Shown piece by piece: positions 1-5,519 of a stretch of 6,213 nucleotides of DNA. Where the stretch lies: NCBI GenBank assembly GCA_012513235.1, contig JAAZCO010000101.1, positions 1 through 6,213 of the forward strand, read 5' to 3'. Position 1 is the first letter of the stretch. Each line of letters opens with the position of its first letter. This DNA is from Gammaproteobacteria bacterium (lineage in GTDB: Bacteria > Pseudomonadota > Gammaproteobacteria > Pseudomonadales > Pseudomonadaceae). The notes under the pieces were generated by a model, which did not search any database, was not told where the DNA came from, and saw nothing but the letters and a program-made list of their open reading frames with translations. Position numbers and translations under genes: made by a program.

Positions 1-1
1 G

Positions 2-226
2 CAAGTTTTAGACAGTGCTGTCTTGGATCTAGAGCAAGGTGAAGAAGCTGAAGTAGCACGCTTAAACGCTTATGTGCATTCAGTGAGTGCTTTAGAAGCT
101 AAGCCTGACAGTGAGTGGTTGCAGGTCAATTGCCGTTTTGTCGACAGTGATCCGAAAAAGATGGATTACCTTTCGCGCTTAATTGCGCGTGGCACCACTC
201 AGCGCCACTTCAGCCCGAGTGCCTAA
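2..226 (+). CDS. 3' end of an unidentified gene, possibly PilZ-domain C-terminus (partial)
   Basis: The reading frame is open from the left edge of the window, so the true start lies outside it. Seventy-four codons remain, ending in TAA directly followed by TAG. The visible part is acidic at first (LDLEQGEEAEVARLNAYV) and ends in a strand-then-helix pattern, QVNCRFVDSDPKKMDYLSRLI. A strand ending in a conserved Phe, followed by D-x-x-x-x-x-x-L-x-x-x-I, is typical of the last strand and C-terminal helix of PilZ c-di-GMP-binding domains. The RxxxR and DxSxxG binding motifs would lie upstream of the window, so the assignment cannot be confirmed. In Pseudomonas a regulator gene lies near the M23 peptidase gene and phoU, as I recall, which would fit. 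That this is a real coding end is fairly sure; the family is tentative. Confidence 0.6.
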   Translation, partial: QVLDSAVLDLEQGEEAEVARLNAYVHSVSALEAKPDSEWLQVNCRFVDSDPKKMDYLSRLIARGTTQRHFSPSA

Positions 227-292
227 TAGCTGGTTGCCGGCACTTGGTCTCTACTGCTTGCGCCAGCTTGGGCACACTTATCAGTCTATTAA

Positions 293-320
293 TTGCCAGC
301 CACACAGAGACTGCTATGGT
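293..320 (+). promoter_or_regulatory. Candidate sigma-70 promoter of the M23 peptidase gene
   Basis: TTGCCA at 293-298 (five of six to TTGACA) is followed after 16 bases by TATGGT at 315-320 (four of six to TATAAT). TGC immediately before the -10 box gives an extended -10 (TG-n). The predicted transcript would begin near 327, about 23 bases before the chosen ATG, leaving room for the GGGG ribosome-binding site. This is a motif match by eye only. Confidence 0.4.
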
Positions 321-349
321 GTAAAGCAGGCTTGTGGATGGGGTGTTTG

Positions 350-1246
350 ATGTCTAAGAAAGTTCTAGCAGTGCTTTGTACTGCGCTGCTCAGTAGCCAG
401 AGCTACGCCATTACTGTGTATAAATATACCGACGCCAATGGTGTTGTGACTTATACCGATCAGGTGCAAACCGGTGCTCAAGTGTTTGTGTTTAATGATC
501 GTATGGTTGAGCGCATTGAAAACGATATCAAACTCACAACTCGTAAACATGAGCATGGCGCAACCTTGTTACTGCGCAATAATTTACATGCACCCGTGGA
601 AGTTGAATTAGTCCTTGAGCAGCAAGCTAATATTGCCGGTGGCATACAGGCGCCATTGCGCAAGGTTTTGCCTGCGCGCAGTACCACAACCTTAGTGACC
701 TTATTGCCAGATAATCCAGCACAGTCAGTGCAGTACACGCCTAAGTTGCGTCATGCGGTGGGTGATCCAAGCTTGCTACCTACGACCAGTCAATACGCCT
801 TACCATGGCGTGGCGGGCCTTTTCGCCTCACTCAAGGCGCTAATGGTAAATACAGCCATTTCACTGCTAAAAGTCGCTATGCCTTAGATATCGCCATGCC
901 AGAAGGTACACCTATAGTGGCTGCGCGCGGTGGCGTGGTGGTTAAAGTTGAGAATCAGCAAACGGGGCGCGGTAGCAATCCTGCGGGTAACTTTGTGCGT
1001 ATTTTGCACGATGACGGCACTATGGGTGTGTATTTGCATCTGCAAAAAGGCTCGGTGGGCGTCACGCAAGGGCAGCGTGTTACGCAAGGCTCATTGTTGG
1101 CGCGTTCTGGCAATACCGGTAATAGTACCGGGCCGCACTTACACTTTGTCGTGCAGCGCAATATAGGTTTAGCAGTCGAGTCGATTCCATTCGACTTTAA
1201 TCAACCGGTCAATAGCTTGCCAAACTTTGCTGTAGGCGGCGAATAG
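350..1246 (+). CDS. Secreted M23-family metallopeptidase with N-terminal DUF4124-like segment
   Basis: The product is a predicted 298-residue periplasmic zinc peptidase of the LytM/M23 type, a family that cleaves peptidoglycan cross-bridges or acts as a regulator of amidases. The ATG at 350 is preferred over the in-frame TTG at 293 because it gives a clean Sec signal peptide of about 20 residues (MSKKVLAVLCTALLSSQSYA, cleavage after Ala20) and has GGGG at 340-343 as a ribosome-binding site. Residues about 21-43 (VYKYTDANGVVTYTDQ) look like the DUF4124 motif. The peptidase domain spans roughly 160-275. Zinc and catalytic residues are all present: His170 and Asp180 (ALD), His230 in YLHL, and His263/His265 in GPHLHF, so it is probably an active enzyme. 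The middle part (about 50-150) has no motif I recognise but is probably a beta-rich periplasmic region. It converges with ubiA, only 28 bases away. Confidence 0.9.
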   Translation: MSKKVLAVLCTALLSSQSYAITVYKYTDANGVVTYTDQVQTGAQVFVFNDRMVERIENDIKLTTRKHEHGATLLLRNNLHAPVEVELVLEQQANIAGGIQAPLRKVLPARSTTTLVTLLPDNPAQSVQYTPKLRHAVGDPSLLPTTSQYALPWRGGPFRLTQGANGKYSHFTAKSRYALDIAMPEGTPIVAARGGVVVKVENQQTGRGSNPAGNFVRILHDDGTMGVYLHLQKGSVGVTQGQRVTQGSLLARSGNTGNSTGPHLHFVVQRNIGLAVESIPFDFNQPVNSLPNFAVGGE

Positions 1247-1274
1247 GCTGAGTTTATAGTCTGGATTGCTGCGC

Positions 1275-2168
1275 TTAACCTGCAAAAGTATAGTGCGCAA
1301 TAATGCCGAGTAAAATAGCAAAGCCGGCCCAGTGATTATGTAAGAACGCTTCCAGTGATGATTGCGCATCGCGTTGACGAGTGTGGCGAAACTCCCAAGT
1401 AAAGCACGCTGCAGCGCCCAACAGACCTAAATAAAAGTAACCGCCCAACCCAAAGCTATTACCCGCTAACAGCAGTAAAAATAGCGCACCACCTTGTAGG
1501 CTCAGAATAATCGCGCGATCTGCGCTACCAAATAAGACGGCAGTGGATTTAACTCCAATTTTTAAATCATCCTCGCGATCGCTCATGGCGTAGTAGGTGT
1601 CATAAGCAATGGTCCACAGTAGATTAGCCAGATAAATCAGCCATACCGCGCTAGGTACTGAGCCTTTTTCTGCACTAAAGGCCAGTAAGATACTGCATGA
1701 ATAGGCTGCGCCAAGAGCGACCTGCGGGTAATGGGTATAGCGTTTAGTAAAAGGGTACAGCGCCGCTAAACCAACAGCTAAAAAGGCCCAGTAAACGGTT
1801 TGCGTGCTGGTAAAAAGCACCAAGACAAAGCTGATTGCAATTAGGGTCGCAAAAGCTATCAGAGCTTCTTTAGCAGTGACTCTGCCGGTGACAATGGGGC
1901 GGCCTTTAGTACGTGCTACATCACCATCAATGCCACGGTCGGCAAAGTCATTAATGGCACAGCCTGCCGAGCGCATTAAAATCACGCCCACGATAAAAAT
2001 GATCAGGTTCTTGAAACTCGGTGCGCCATCGCCGGCAATCCATAGAGCCCAGAGTGTGGGCCACATCAGTAGATAAATCCCAATGGGGCGATCCAGGCGC
2101 AGCAACTGAATAAAATCCCAAGCGCGAGGGTGCAAACGATTGAAGGATTTTAATAGTTGTAGATACAT
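1275..2168 (-). CDS. ubiA: 4-hydroxybenzoate octaprenyl/polyprenyltransferase UbiA
   Basis: UbiA joins a polyprenyl diphosphate to 4-hydroxybenzoate in the inner membrane, the second committed step of ubiquinone synthesis. At 297 residues it is the usual length (E. coli about 290). Both Mg-diphosphate binding motifs of the family are intact: NDFADRGID at 73-81, followed by a conserved ARTKGRP, and DTYYAMSDREDD at 190-201. Between them lie about eight to nine hydrophobic membrane segments, e.g. 55-70, 103-120, 125-140, 150-165, 175-190, 218-240 and 280-295. The ATG at 2168 has a GGAG site at 2175-2178 with six bases between. It starts 36 bases after the ubiC stop on the same strand, so the two are almost certainly one transcript. 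No phoB/phoR genes lie between it and the M23 gene, unlike my recollection of P. aeruginosa. Confidence 0.97.
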   Translation of the reverse strand: MYLQLLKSFNRLHPRAWDFIQLLRLDRPIGIYLLMWPTLWALWIAGDGAPSFKNLIIFIVGVILMRSAGCAINDFADRGIDGDVARTKGRPIVTGRVTAKEALIAFATLIAISFVLVLFTSTQTVYWAFLAVGLAALYPFTKRYTHYPQVALGAAYSCSILLAFSAEKGSVPSAVWLIYLANLLWTIAYDTYYAMSDREDDLKIGVKSTAVLFGSADRAIILSLQGGALFLLLLAGNSFGLGGYFYLGLLGAAACFTWEFRHTRQRDAQSSLEAFLHNHWAGFAILLGIIAHYTFAG

Positions 2169-2174
2169 ACAAGG

Positions 2175-2178
2175 CTCC
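2175..2178 (-). promoter_or_regulatory. Ribosome-binding site of ubiA
   Basis: GGAG on the minus strand lies six bases before the ATG at 2168, inside the 36-base gap after ubiC. It supports the chosen start and independent initiation of ubiA on the ubiC-ubiA message. Confidence 0.7.
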
Positions 2179-2204
2179 GCGAGACAGGCTGTGAAGGATA
2201 ATGC

Positions 2205-2774
2205 TTAAAGAGTATTAAAGTCTAAATGCTGAGTATCTTGCCAAAGTTGTGGCAGAAAAACTTCAGCGACCAGTACTCCTAAGGTGTTTTTAGTAAAACA
2301 TGAGCGACGCGCCCATACTGTTGTGTACTGCTGTGTCAGAGATTGCACCTGTACAGGCAGCGCTTGGCTAGGCAAGCGACGAATATACATAGCACCACGC
2401 TCAAAGGCTGGCTGGCTAAATAAAATGGCACCCAGCGAGCGCGTACCTAATTGGTCAATATTAAAATCTGAGCGGTATAAGGCGGCTTGACTGGCCACGC
2501 TACGGGCAAAAATCCAAGGCTTTGCACCGTCGCACAACAGCACTTCGCGCACCCAACCACAACTGCCGTCGCTGATATGCAGTGCTTGGCACTCATCTGC
2601 AGTCAGTGTTTGCCAGCCTTCTGCGAGCAGTTTCACGGTAAAAGCGCTATTGCATAACTGGGTTAAGCGTTGCGTGAGCGAGCCTTGATCAAACAGCCAA
2701 TCATTCAGCTCGGCGCAATGTGTGGGAGTTGTCTGCCAGTTGCTGGTGAGAGTCTTGGGCGCAGTAATGGGCAC
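2205..2774 (-). CDS. ubiC: Chorismate lyase UbiC
   Basis: UbiC is the soluble enzyme that splits chorismate into 4-hydroxybenzoate and pyruvate, feeding UbiA. The protein has 189 residues, slightly longer than E. coli UbiC (about 165). Family landmarks are visible: WVREVLL with Arg76, which corresponds to the E. coli product-binding arginine; the LGxxLF segment at 114-119; RGAMYIRRL around 126; and VAEVFLP near the end with Glu171, the catalytic-site acid. The start is a GTG at 2774: the same frame carries a TAA only 12 bases upstream (2787-2789), there is no ATG in between, and the next in-frame Met is far inside at residue 129. The GTG start has no strong Shine-Dalgarno sequence, which may keep expression low. 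It is the first gene of the ubiC-ubiA operon and is divergent from the HU-family gene. Confidence 0.94.
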   Translation of the reverse strand: MPITAPKTLTSNWQTTPTHCAELNDWLFDQGSLTQRLTQLCNSAFTVKLLAEGWQTLTADECQALHISDGSCGWVREVLLCDGAKPWIFARSVASQAALYRSDFNIDQLGTRSLGAILFSQPAFERGAMYIRRLPSQALPVQVQSLTQQYTTVWARRSCFTKNTLGVLVAEVFLPQLWQDTQHLDFNTL

Positions 2775-2805
2775 GATACGGGCTACTTACTAGAAATGTT
2801 GCACA

Positions 2806-2816
2806 AGTTTAGCACG
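2806..2816 (-). promoter_or_regulatory. Candidate extended -10 promoter of ubiC-ubiA
   Basis: On the minus strand the sequence reads CGTGCTAAACT, that is TG-C-TAAACT, an extended -10 element with four of six matches to TATAAT. No good -35 is seen 16-18 bases upstream, which is tolerated by extended -10 promoters. It would start transcription near 2799, about 25 bases before the GTG. The identical 11-mer lies at the same distance before ubiK (5828-5838), which strengthens both calls. Confidence 0.45.
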
Positions 2817-2905
2817 GCTGTGGCGATGGTTTTAGTGTGCGATGGCTTGAATCGAGTAACGGATGTTGCTCTGTGTGCTGGCGCTCAGTAGATAAATAAT
2901 CTCAA

Positions 2906-2917
2906 GACTGGCCAGTC
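2906..2917. repeat. 12-base perfect palindrome in the ubiC/HU divergent region
   Basis: GACTGGCCAGTC is a perfect palindrome centred between 2911 and 2912. On the minus strand it overlaps TTGACT (2914-2919), a possible -35 box directed towards ubiC, so it is placed like an operator. It may also be chance, since the sequence is short. Confidence 0.4.
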
Positions 2918-2923
2918 AAGAAT

Positions 2924-2933
2924 TGGCATGCCA
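2924..2933. repeat. 10-base perfect palindrome in the ubiC/HU divergent region
   Basis: TGGCATGCCA is self-complementary and lies 17 bases (centre to centre) from the palindrome at 2906-2917. It is the middle member of a group of three. Confidence 0.35.
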
Positions 2934-2945
2934 TGCTTTAGCTCT

Positions 2946-2958
2946 GTGCATCATGCAC
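2946..2958. promoter_or_regulatory. Inverted repeat next to the -10 of the HU-family gene (possible operator)
   Basis: GTGCAT-C-ATGCAC is a perfect 6-1-6 inverted repeat. It lies in the spacer region just upstream of TATATT (2963-2968), the likely -10 of the HU-family gene, where a bound repressor would block RNA polymerase. The symmetric 13-base form suits a dimeric regulator, but none can be named. Confidence 0.4.
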
Positions 2959-2962
2959 GCGT

Positions 2963-2968
2963 TATATT
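2963..2968 (+). promoter_or_regulatory. Candidate -10 box of the HU-family gene
   Basis: TATATT matches TATAAT at five of six positions and would give a start near 2975, ten bases before the GTGAGG ribosome-binding site. A convincing -35 is not visible at 16-18 bases upstream (nearest T-rich hexamer is around 2937), so the promoter may depend on an activator. Confidence 0.4.
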
Positions 2969-2996
2969 ACCTAATAAAAAACAAGTGAGGCCGGAT

Positions 2997-3278
2997 ATGC
3001 TCAAACCAGAATTGGTTGCAGCCATTGCAGATAAAACTAATCTTAGCAAAGACCAAGCAGGCCAACTGCTCAACACGCTATTAGAAGAAATCACCCATGC
3101 ATTGGCCAAGGATGACTCTGTAACCTTGATTGGTTTTGGCTCTTTTGTACGACGTCATCGTGGTGCGCGTACGGGTAAAAACCCACAAACCGGTGAGCCG
3201 CTCACAATTAAGGCCAGTAATACCGTGGCGTTTAAACCCGGTAAGCAATTAAAAGAAGCTGTAGCGCAAAGCCAATAA
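2997..3278 (+). CDS. HU/IHF-family DNA-binding protein
   Basis: The product is a 93-residue histone-like protein that binds and bends DNA as a dimer in the nucleoid. The N-terminal half (1-45) is the helical dimerisation part, with LVAAIADKTNLSKDQA typical of HU. GFGSF at 46-50 is followed by the signature R-x-G-x-N-P-x-T-G, with Arg58 and Pro63. This proline at position 63 is the residue that wedges into the DNA in HU and IHF. The C-terminal AFKPGKQLKEAV is also standard. The ATG at 2997 is chosen because GAGG at 2987-2990 sits six bases upstream and the protein then begins MLKPELV as the family expects; an in-frame codon at 2928 would add 23 atypical residues. HU-like rather than IHF is favoured by the ...IADKTNLSK pattern. 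The exact paralogue (hupB or a third Pseudomonas HU copy) cannot be decided, so I give no symbol. It is divergent from ubiC. Confidence 0.93.
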   Translation: MLKPELVAAIADKTNLSKDQAGQLLNTLLEEITHALAKDDSVTLIGFGSFVRRHRGARTGKNPQTGEPLTIKASNTVAFKPGKQLKEAVAQSQ

Positions 3279-3285
3279 CACCGCC

Positions 3286-3319
3286 TGCCCTGCAGAAATA
3301 AAGCAATACGTGCAGGGCA
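3286..3319 (+). terminator. Stem-loop after the HU-family gene (possible terminator)
   Basis: TGCCCTGCA (3286-3294) and TGCAGGGCA (3311-3319) form a perfect nine-pair GC-rich stem with a 16-base loop, beginning eight bases after the stop codon. No U-tract follows directly; only TTTT at 3332-3335 lies downstream. It may be a weak or leaky terminator, or a 3'-end stabilising hairpin that still lets transcription reach the SCP2 gene. Confidence 0.45.
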
Positions 3320-3391
3320 ATGCAGTCATAATTTTGATGACAGTACAACCCTCATTGCCTAATAAGCACAACTCAGCACTTGGAACTTTTG

Positions 3392-3778
3392 ATGAAATTT
3401 CGTTTTTTACTTTGGGCGCTTGGCCGCATGATGAGCAAGGCCAGCAAGACTAATAGCGCTTTCCAGCAGCAGTTGGACGGTAAAGACTTAACTTTTATGT
3501 TGCATACACTGGACGGTAAAGTTGCACGCCATTTTGTGGTGGCTAATAACCGTGTTGAAAGCCGCTCGGGCGTAGCTCAAAACCCAGCTTTTTCTATTGG
3601 TTTTAAAGATTCAGCCTTTGGTTTTGCTACGTTGCAAGCAAAAAATAAGCAACTGGCCTTTATGCAGGGCATTCAGGATAAAAATATTCAGATTCAAGGC
3701 AACACCATGCTGGTGATGTGGTTCCAAGGCTTAATGAAATACTTAATGCCGAAAAAAGCTAAGCCTAAAACTCCATAA
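3392..3778 (+). CDS. Small SCP2-domain (sterol-carrier-like) protein of unknown role
   Basis: This is a 128-residue protein made almost wholly of an SCP2 lipid-binding fold. Residues 1-28 form a basic, amphipathic helix (MKFRFLLWALGRMMSKASKT). After it come the alternating strands LTFMLHTLDG, ARHFVVANNRVES and PAFSIGFKD, then a helical segment around 72-93, and finally the family-typical DKNIQIQGNTMLVMWFQGLM at about 96-115, which matches the SCP2 G-N-x-x-x motif. The tail is Lys/Pro-rich (KKAKPKTP). There is no signal peptide or long membrane segment, so it is cytoplasmic or peripheral. The ATG at 3392 is preferred over the TTG at 3380; a weak TGGAA lies upstream. It follows the HU gene by 113 bases and is convergent with comM. 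UbiJ and UbiT share the fold, but both are longer, so it is not called as either. I recall a comparable hypothetical gene next to an HU gene in P. aeruginosa. Confidence 0.82.
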   Translation: MKFRFLLWALGRMMSKASKTNSAFQQQLDGKDLTFMLHTLDGKVARHFVVANNRVESRSGVAQNPAFSIGFKDSAFGFATLQAKNKQLAFMQGIQDKNIQIQGNTMLVMWFQGLMKYLMPKKAKPKTP

Positions 3779-3784
3779 TAGAAA

Positions 3785-3839
3785 AATTGAGCAGCGCACT
3801 ACCATTCAGTACGCTGCTCAATTGTAGTGCGCTGCTCAA
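3785..3839 (-). terminator. Terminator of comM with a duplicated stem arm, between convergent genes
   Basis: A perfect 16-base inverted repeat is present: 3787-3802 (TTGAGCAGCGCACTAC) against 3824-3839, with a 21-base loop. The loop contains a second partner: AATTGAGCAGCG at 3785-3796 can instead pair perfectly over 12 bases with 3812-3823. Read on the minus strand, either hairpin ends directly before a run of five T (positions 3786 down to 3782), which makes a good intrinsic terminator for comM. In the + direction (SCP2 gene) the stem is the same but the following sequence AATATTATT is only a weak U-tract, so termination there is probably less efficient. Confidence 0.8.
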
Positions 3840-3842
3840 ATA

Positions 3843-5339
3843 TTATTGCTGCTCGTTAAACCGATATTGCAAAGCTTCGGCAAGGTGTCCGCGAGTAATA
3901 GCCGTACTGTTGTCTAAGTCAGCTAAAGTGCGCGCCACTTTGAGCACTCTATGGGTGGAGCGTAAGGATAAGTTTAGGCGCTCGCTGGCTTGTTCCAGCC
4001 AGGTACGGTCGTTATCTAGCAGAACACAATGTTCGCGTAAGGCGTTTAAGTCGAGTTGCGCATTGCTGCAGCCTTGACGCTGTAGTTGCTGCTCGCGTGC
4101 CGCGCAGACTTGCTCTACAGCCTCAGCTGAGCTGGTGCCTGGGTCTTTTGGCTGGCGCAAAGATGTGGCTTCACGTGCAACGCTAATATGTAAGTCAATG
4201 CGGTCAAGCAGAGGCCCGGAGAGCTTGTTGCGATAACGCTGCACTTGTTCTGGGGTACAGCGACAGCGCCCGTTAGGATCACCAAAATAGCCACAAGGAC
4301 AGGGGTTCATCGCCGCTACCAATTGAAAACGTGCAGGAAAGCGTACTTTGCTATGGGCGCGAGCAATCACAATATAGCCAGACTCTAGTGGCTCACGCAG
4401 TACTTCTAATACTTTGCGATCAAATTCAGGCAGCTCATCAAGAAATAAAATACCTTGATGGGCCAAGCTGATTTCACCTGGTCGTGGCCGCGCACTGCCA
4501 CCCACTAACGCAGGAGCCGAAGCGCTGTGATGGGGCTGGCGAAAGGGGCGTTGTGGCCAGCTGCGTAAAGGCTCAATGCTGACTACTGATTGTACGGCTG
4601 CCACTTCCAAGGCTTCGCTTTCAGTTAAGGGCGGTAATAAACCGGGTAAGCGACTGGCCAGTAAGGTTTTGCCAGTGCCAGGTGGTCCGCTTAAAAGTAG
4701 ATTATGTTGACCCGCCGCGGCCACCACCAAAGCACGTTTGGCTGCATGCTGGCCTTGTACTTCAAGTAGGTCAGGGTAGGAGGGTGGTCGTGCCACTAAG
4801 CCTTGTGATTGATAGGGCTGCAGAACGTGCTGTTGATTAAAATGGCTGACCAACTCCAGTAAGTGTTCAATGGCATAGACTTTTAAACCGCTGGCTAGAC
4901 AGGCTTCTTCAGCATTCTCTAAAGCAACCACTAAGGCTCGGCCGGCATCGCGAGCGGCTAAAGCTGCAGGCAATACACCACGCACCGGTCGCACATGACC
5001 GGAGAGGGCAAGCTCGCCTAAGCATTCAAAGTTGTCTAGGCAGCCACCGGGCAGTTGTGCGCTGGCCGCCAGCAAGCCTAGGGCAATAGCTAAATCAAAG
5101 CGCCCACCTTCCTTGGGTAGGTCTGCTGGCGCTAAGTTTAAAGTGATACGTTTACGTGGAAACTCCAGCGCACTGTTTAAAATGGCGCTGCGTACACGGT
5201 CTTTGCTTTCGCGTACGGCGGTTTCGGGTAAACCGACGATGGTCAGTGATGGCAAACCATTGGTGAGATGAATTTCCACGCTGACAGCGGGGGCCTCCAC
5301 ACCAATTTGCGCCCGGCTATGGATAATAGCGAGAGACAT
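3843..5339 (-). CDS. comM: ComM/YifB-family AAA+ ATPase (Mg-chelatase-like branch-migration helicase)
   Basis: ComM is a hexameric AAA+ helicase that drives branch migration when transforming single-stranded DNA recombines into the chromosome; it is also found in species not known to be competent. The protein is 498 residues, the full family length. Residues 1-170 form the N-terminal ChlI-like domain (GLPSLTIVGLPETAVRESKDR, ITLNLAPADLPKEG, FDLAIALG). The ATPase domain has Walker A GPPGTGKT at 218-225, Walker B GILFLDE at 296-302, and sensor and arginine-type residues in the NPCPCG and SGPLLDRIDL regions (345-350, 374-383). A four-cysteine cluster C347/C349/C359/C361 is the probable zinc site. 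The C-terminal domain (about 430-495) is the Mg-chelatase-type lid. The ATG at 5339 has a strong AAGGAGG site at 5344-5350. All motifs are intact, so it should be functional. Confidence 0.96.
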   Translation of the reverse strand: MSLAIIHSRAQIGVEAPAVSVEIHLTNGLPSLTIVGLPETAVRESKDRVRSAILNSALEFPRKRITLNLAPADLPKEGGRFDLAIALGLLAASAQLPGGCLDNFECLGELALSGHVRPVRGVLPAALAARDAGRALVVALENAEEACLASGLKVYAIEHLLELVSHFNQQHVLQPYQSQGLVARPPSYPDLLEVQGQHAAKRALVVAAAGQHNLLLSGPPGTGKTLLASRLPGLLPPLTESEALEVAAVQSVVSIEPLRSWPQRPFRQPHHSASAPALVGGSARPRPGEISLAHQGILFLDELPEFDRKVLEVLREPLESGYIVIARAHSKVRFPARFQLVAAMNPCPCGYFGDPNGRCRCTPEQVQRYRNKLSGPLLDRIDLHISVAREATSLRQPKDPGTSSAEAVEQVCAAREQQLQRQGCSNAQLDLNALREHCVLLDNDRTWLEQASERLNLSLRSTHRVLKVARTLADLDNSTAITRGHLAEALQYRFNEQQ

Positions 5340-5343
5340 AAAT

Positions 5344-5350
5344 CCTCCTT
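5344..5350 (-). promoter_or_regulatory. Strong ribosome-binding site of comM
   Basis: AAGGAGG on the minus strand lies four bases before the ATG at 5339. It is the strongest Shine-Dalgarno sequence in the window and fixes the comM start. Confidence 0.8.
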
Positions 5351-5368
5351 GATCATATGTAGATAAAA

Positions 5369-5389
5369 CGCCGCTGAATCAATCCGGCG
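5369..5389 (-). other. Short GC stem-loop with T-run upstream of comM
   Basis: CGCCG (5369-5373) and CGGCG (5385-5389) form a five-pair stem with an 11-base loop; on the minus strand it is followed by TTTTATCT. It could be a weak terminator or attenuator for transcription arriving from ubiK, but the stem is short. No clear comM promoter was found in this gap. Confidence 0.25.
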
Positions 5390-5424
5390 GTAAAATCCGA
5401 CTTAAAGCAACGTTGATTAATTCA

Positions 5425-5511
5425 GTCATTACGAGTCGCAGAGCGATGCGGCAATCACTAACGCGTTGATTCAAAAAGTCAGATAGATTGCTTCACTTCG
5501 TTCGCAATGGC
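5425..5511. repeat. 87-base imperfect palindromic element (MITE/REP-like) between ubiK and comM
   Basis: The outer arms 5425-5434 and 5502-5511 pair at nine of ten positions (one G-U, one A/C mismatch). The inner arms GCAATC (5451-5456) and GATTGC (5486-5491) pair perfectly, with scattered pairs between and a 29-base loop. The right arm, read in reverse, is GCCATTGCGAACGAAG followed by TGAAGCAATC. This closely resembles the CATTGCGAnCGAAGnGAAGCAATC-type palindromic repeats that I recall as dispersed in many unrelated bacterial genomes. No transposase, ORF or clear target-site duplication is seen. It fills most of the 196-base noncoding gap. Confidence 0.55.
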
Positions 5512-5519
5512 CTTTTTGA
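5471..5519 (-). terminator. Possible terminator downstream of ubiK
   Basis: TCAAAAAG (5471-5478) and CTTTTTGA (5512-5519) are perfect eight-base complements that enclose a smaller ATTGC/GCAAT stem (5487-5491, 5504-5508). On the minus strand the hairpin begins 17 bases after the ubiK stop and closes with a T-run, as an A-tract/U-tract intrinsic terminator would. The stem is A/T-rich and competes with the larger palindrome at 5425-5511, so its strength is uncertain. Confidence 0.35.

Noticed and set aside
228..268. AGCTGG/CCAGCT (228-233, 263-268) as a terminator of the first gene
   Set aside because: Six pairs with a 29-base loop and no T-run; too weak to call.
293..349. Upstream TTG start for the M23 peptidase adding 19 residues
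   Set aside because: It would bury the signal peptide behind a sequence with no family resemblance, and it coincides with the candidate -35 box; ATG at 350 has a signal peptide directly after it.
1804..2076. Open frame on the + strand inside ubiA
   Set aside because: Antisense shadow of ubiA; its sequence is low-information, and the opposite frame has all UbiA motifs.
2970..3365. CCTAATAA before both the HU gene (2970-2977) and the SCP2 gene (3358-3365)
   Set aside because: An eight-base A/T-rich match at different distances from the starts (27 and 34 bases); likely chance.
3813..3854. GCTGCTC copies at 17-18 base spacing as a CRISPR or minisatellite
   Set aside because: Only three short copies, one of them coding, with no spacer-length or repeat-length consistent with CRISPR; explained by the terminator hairpin.
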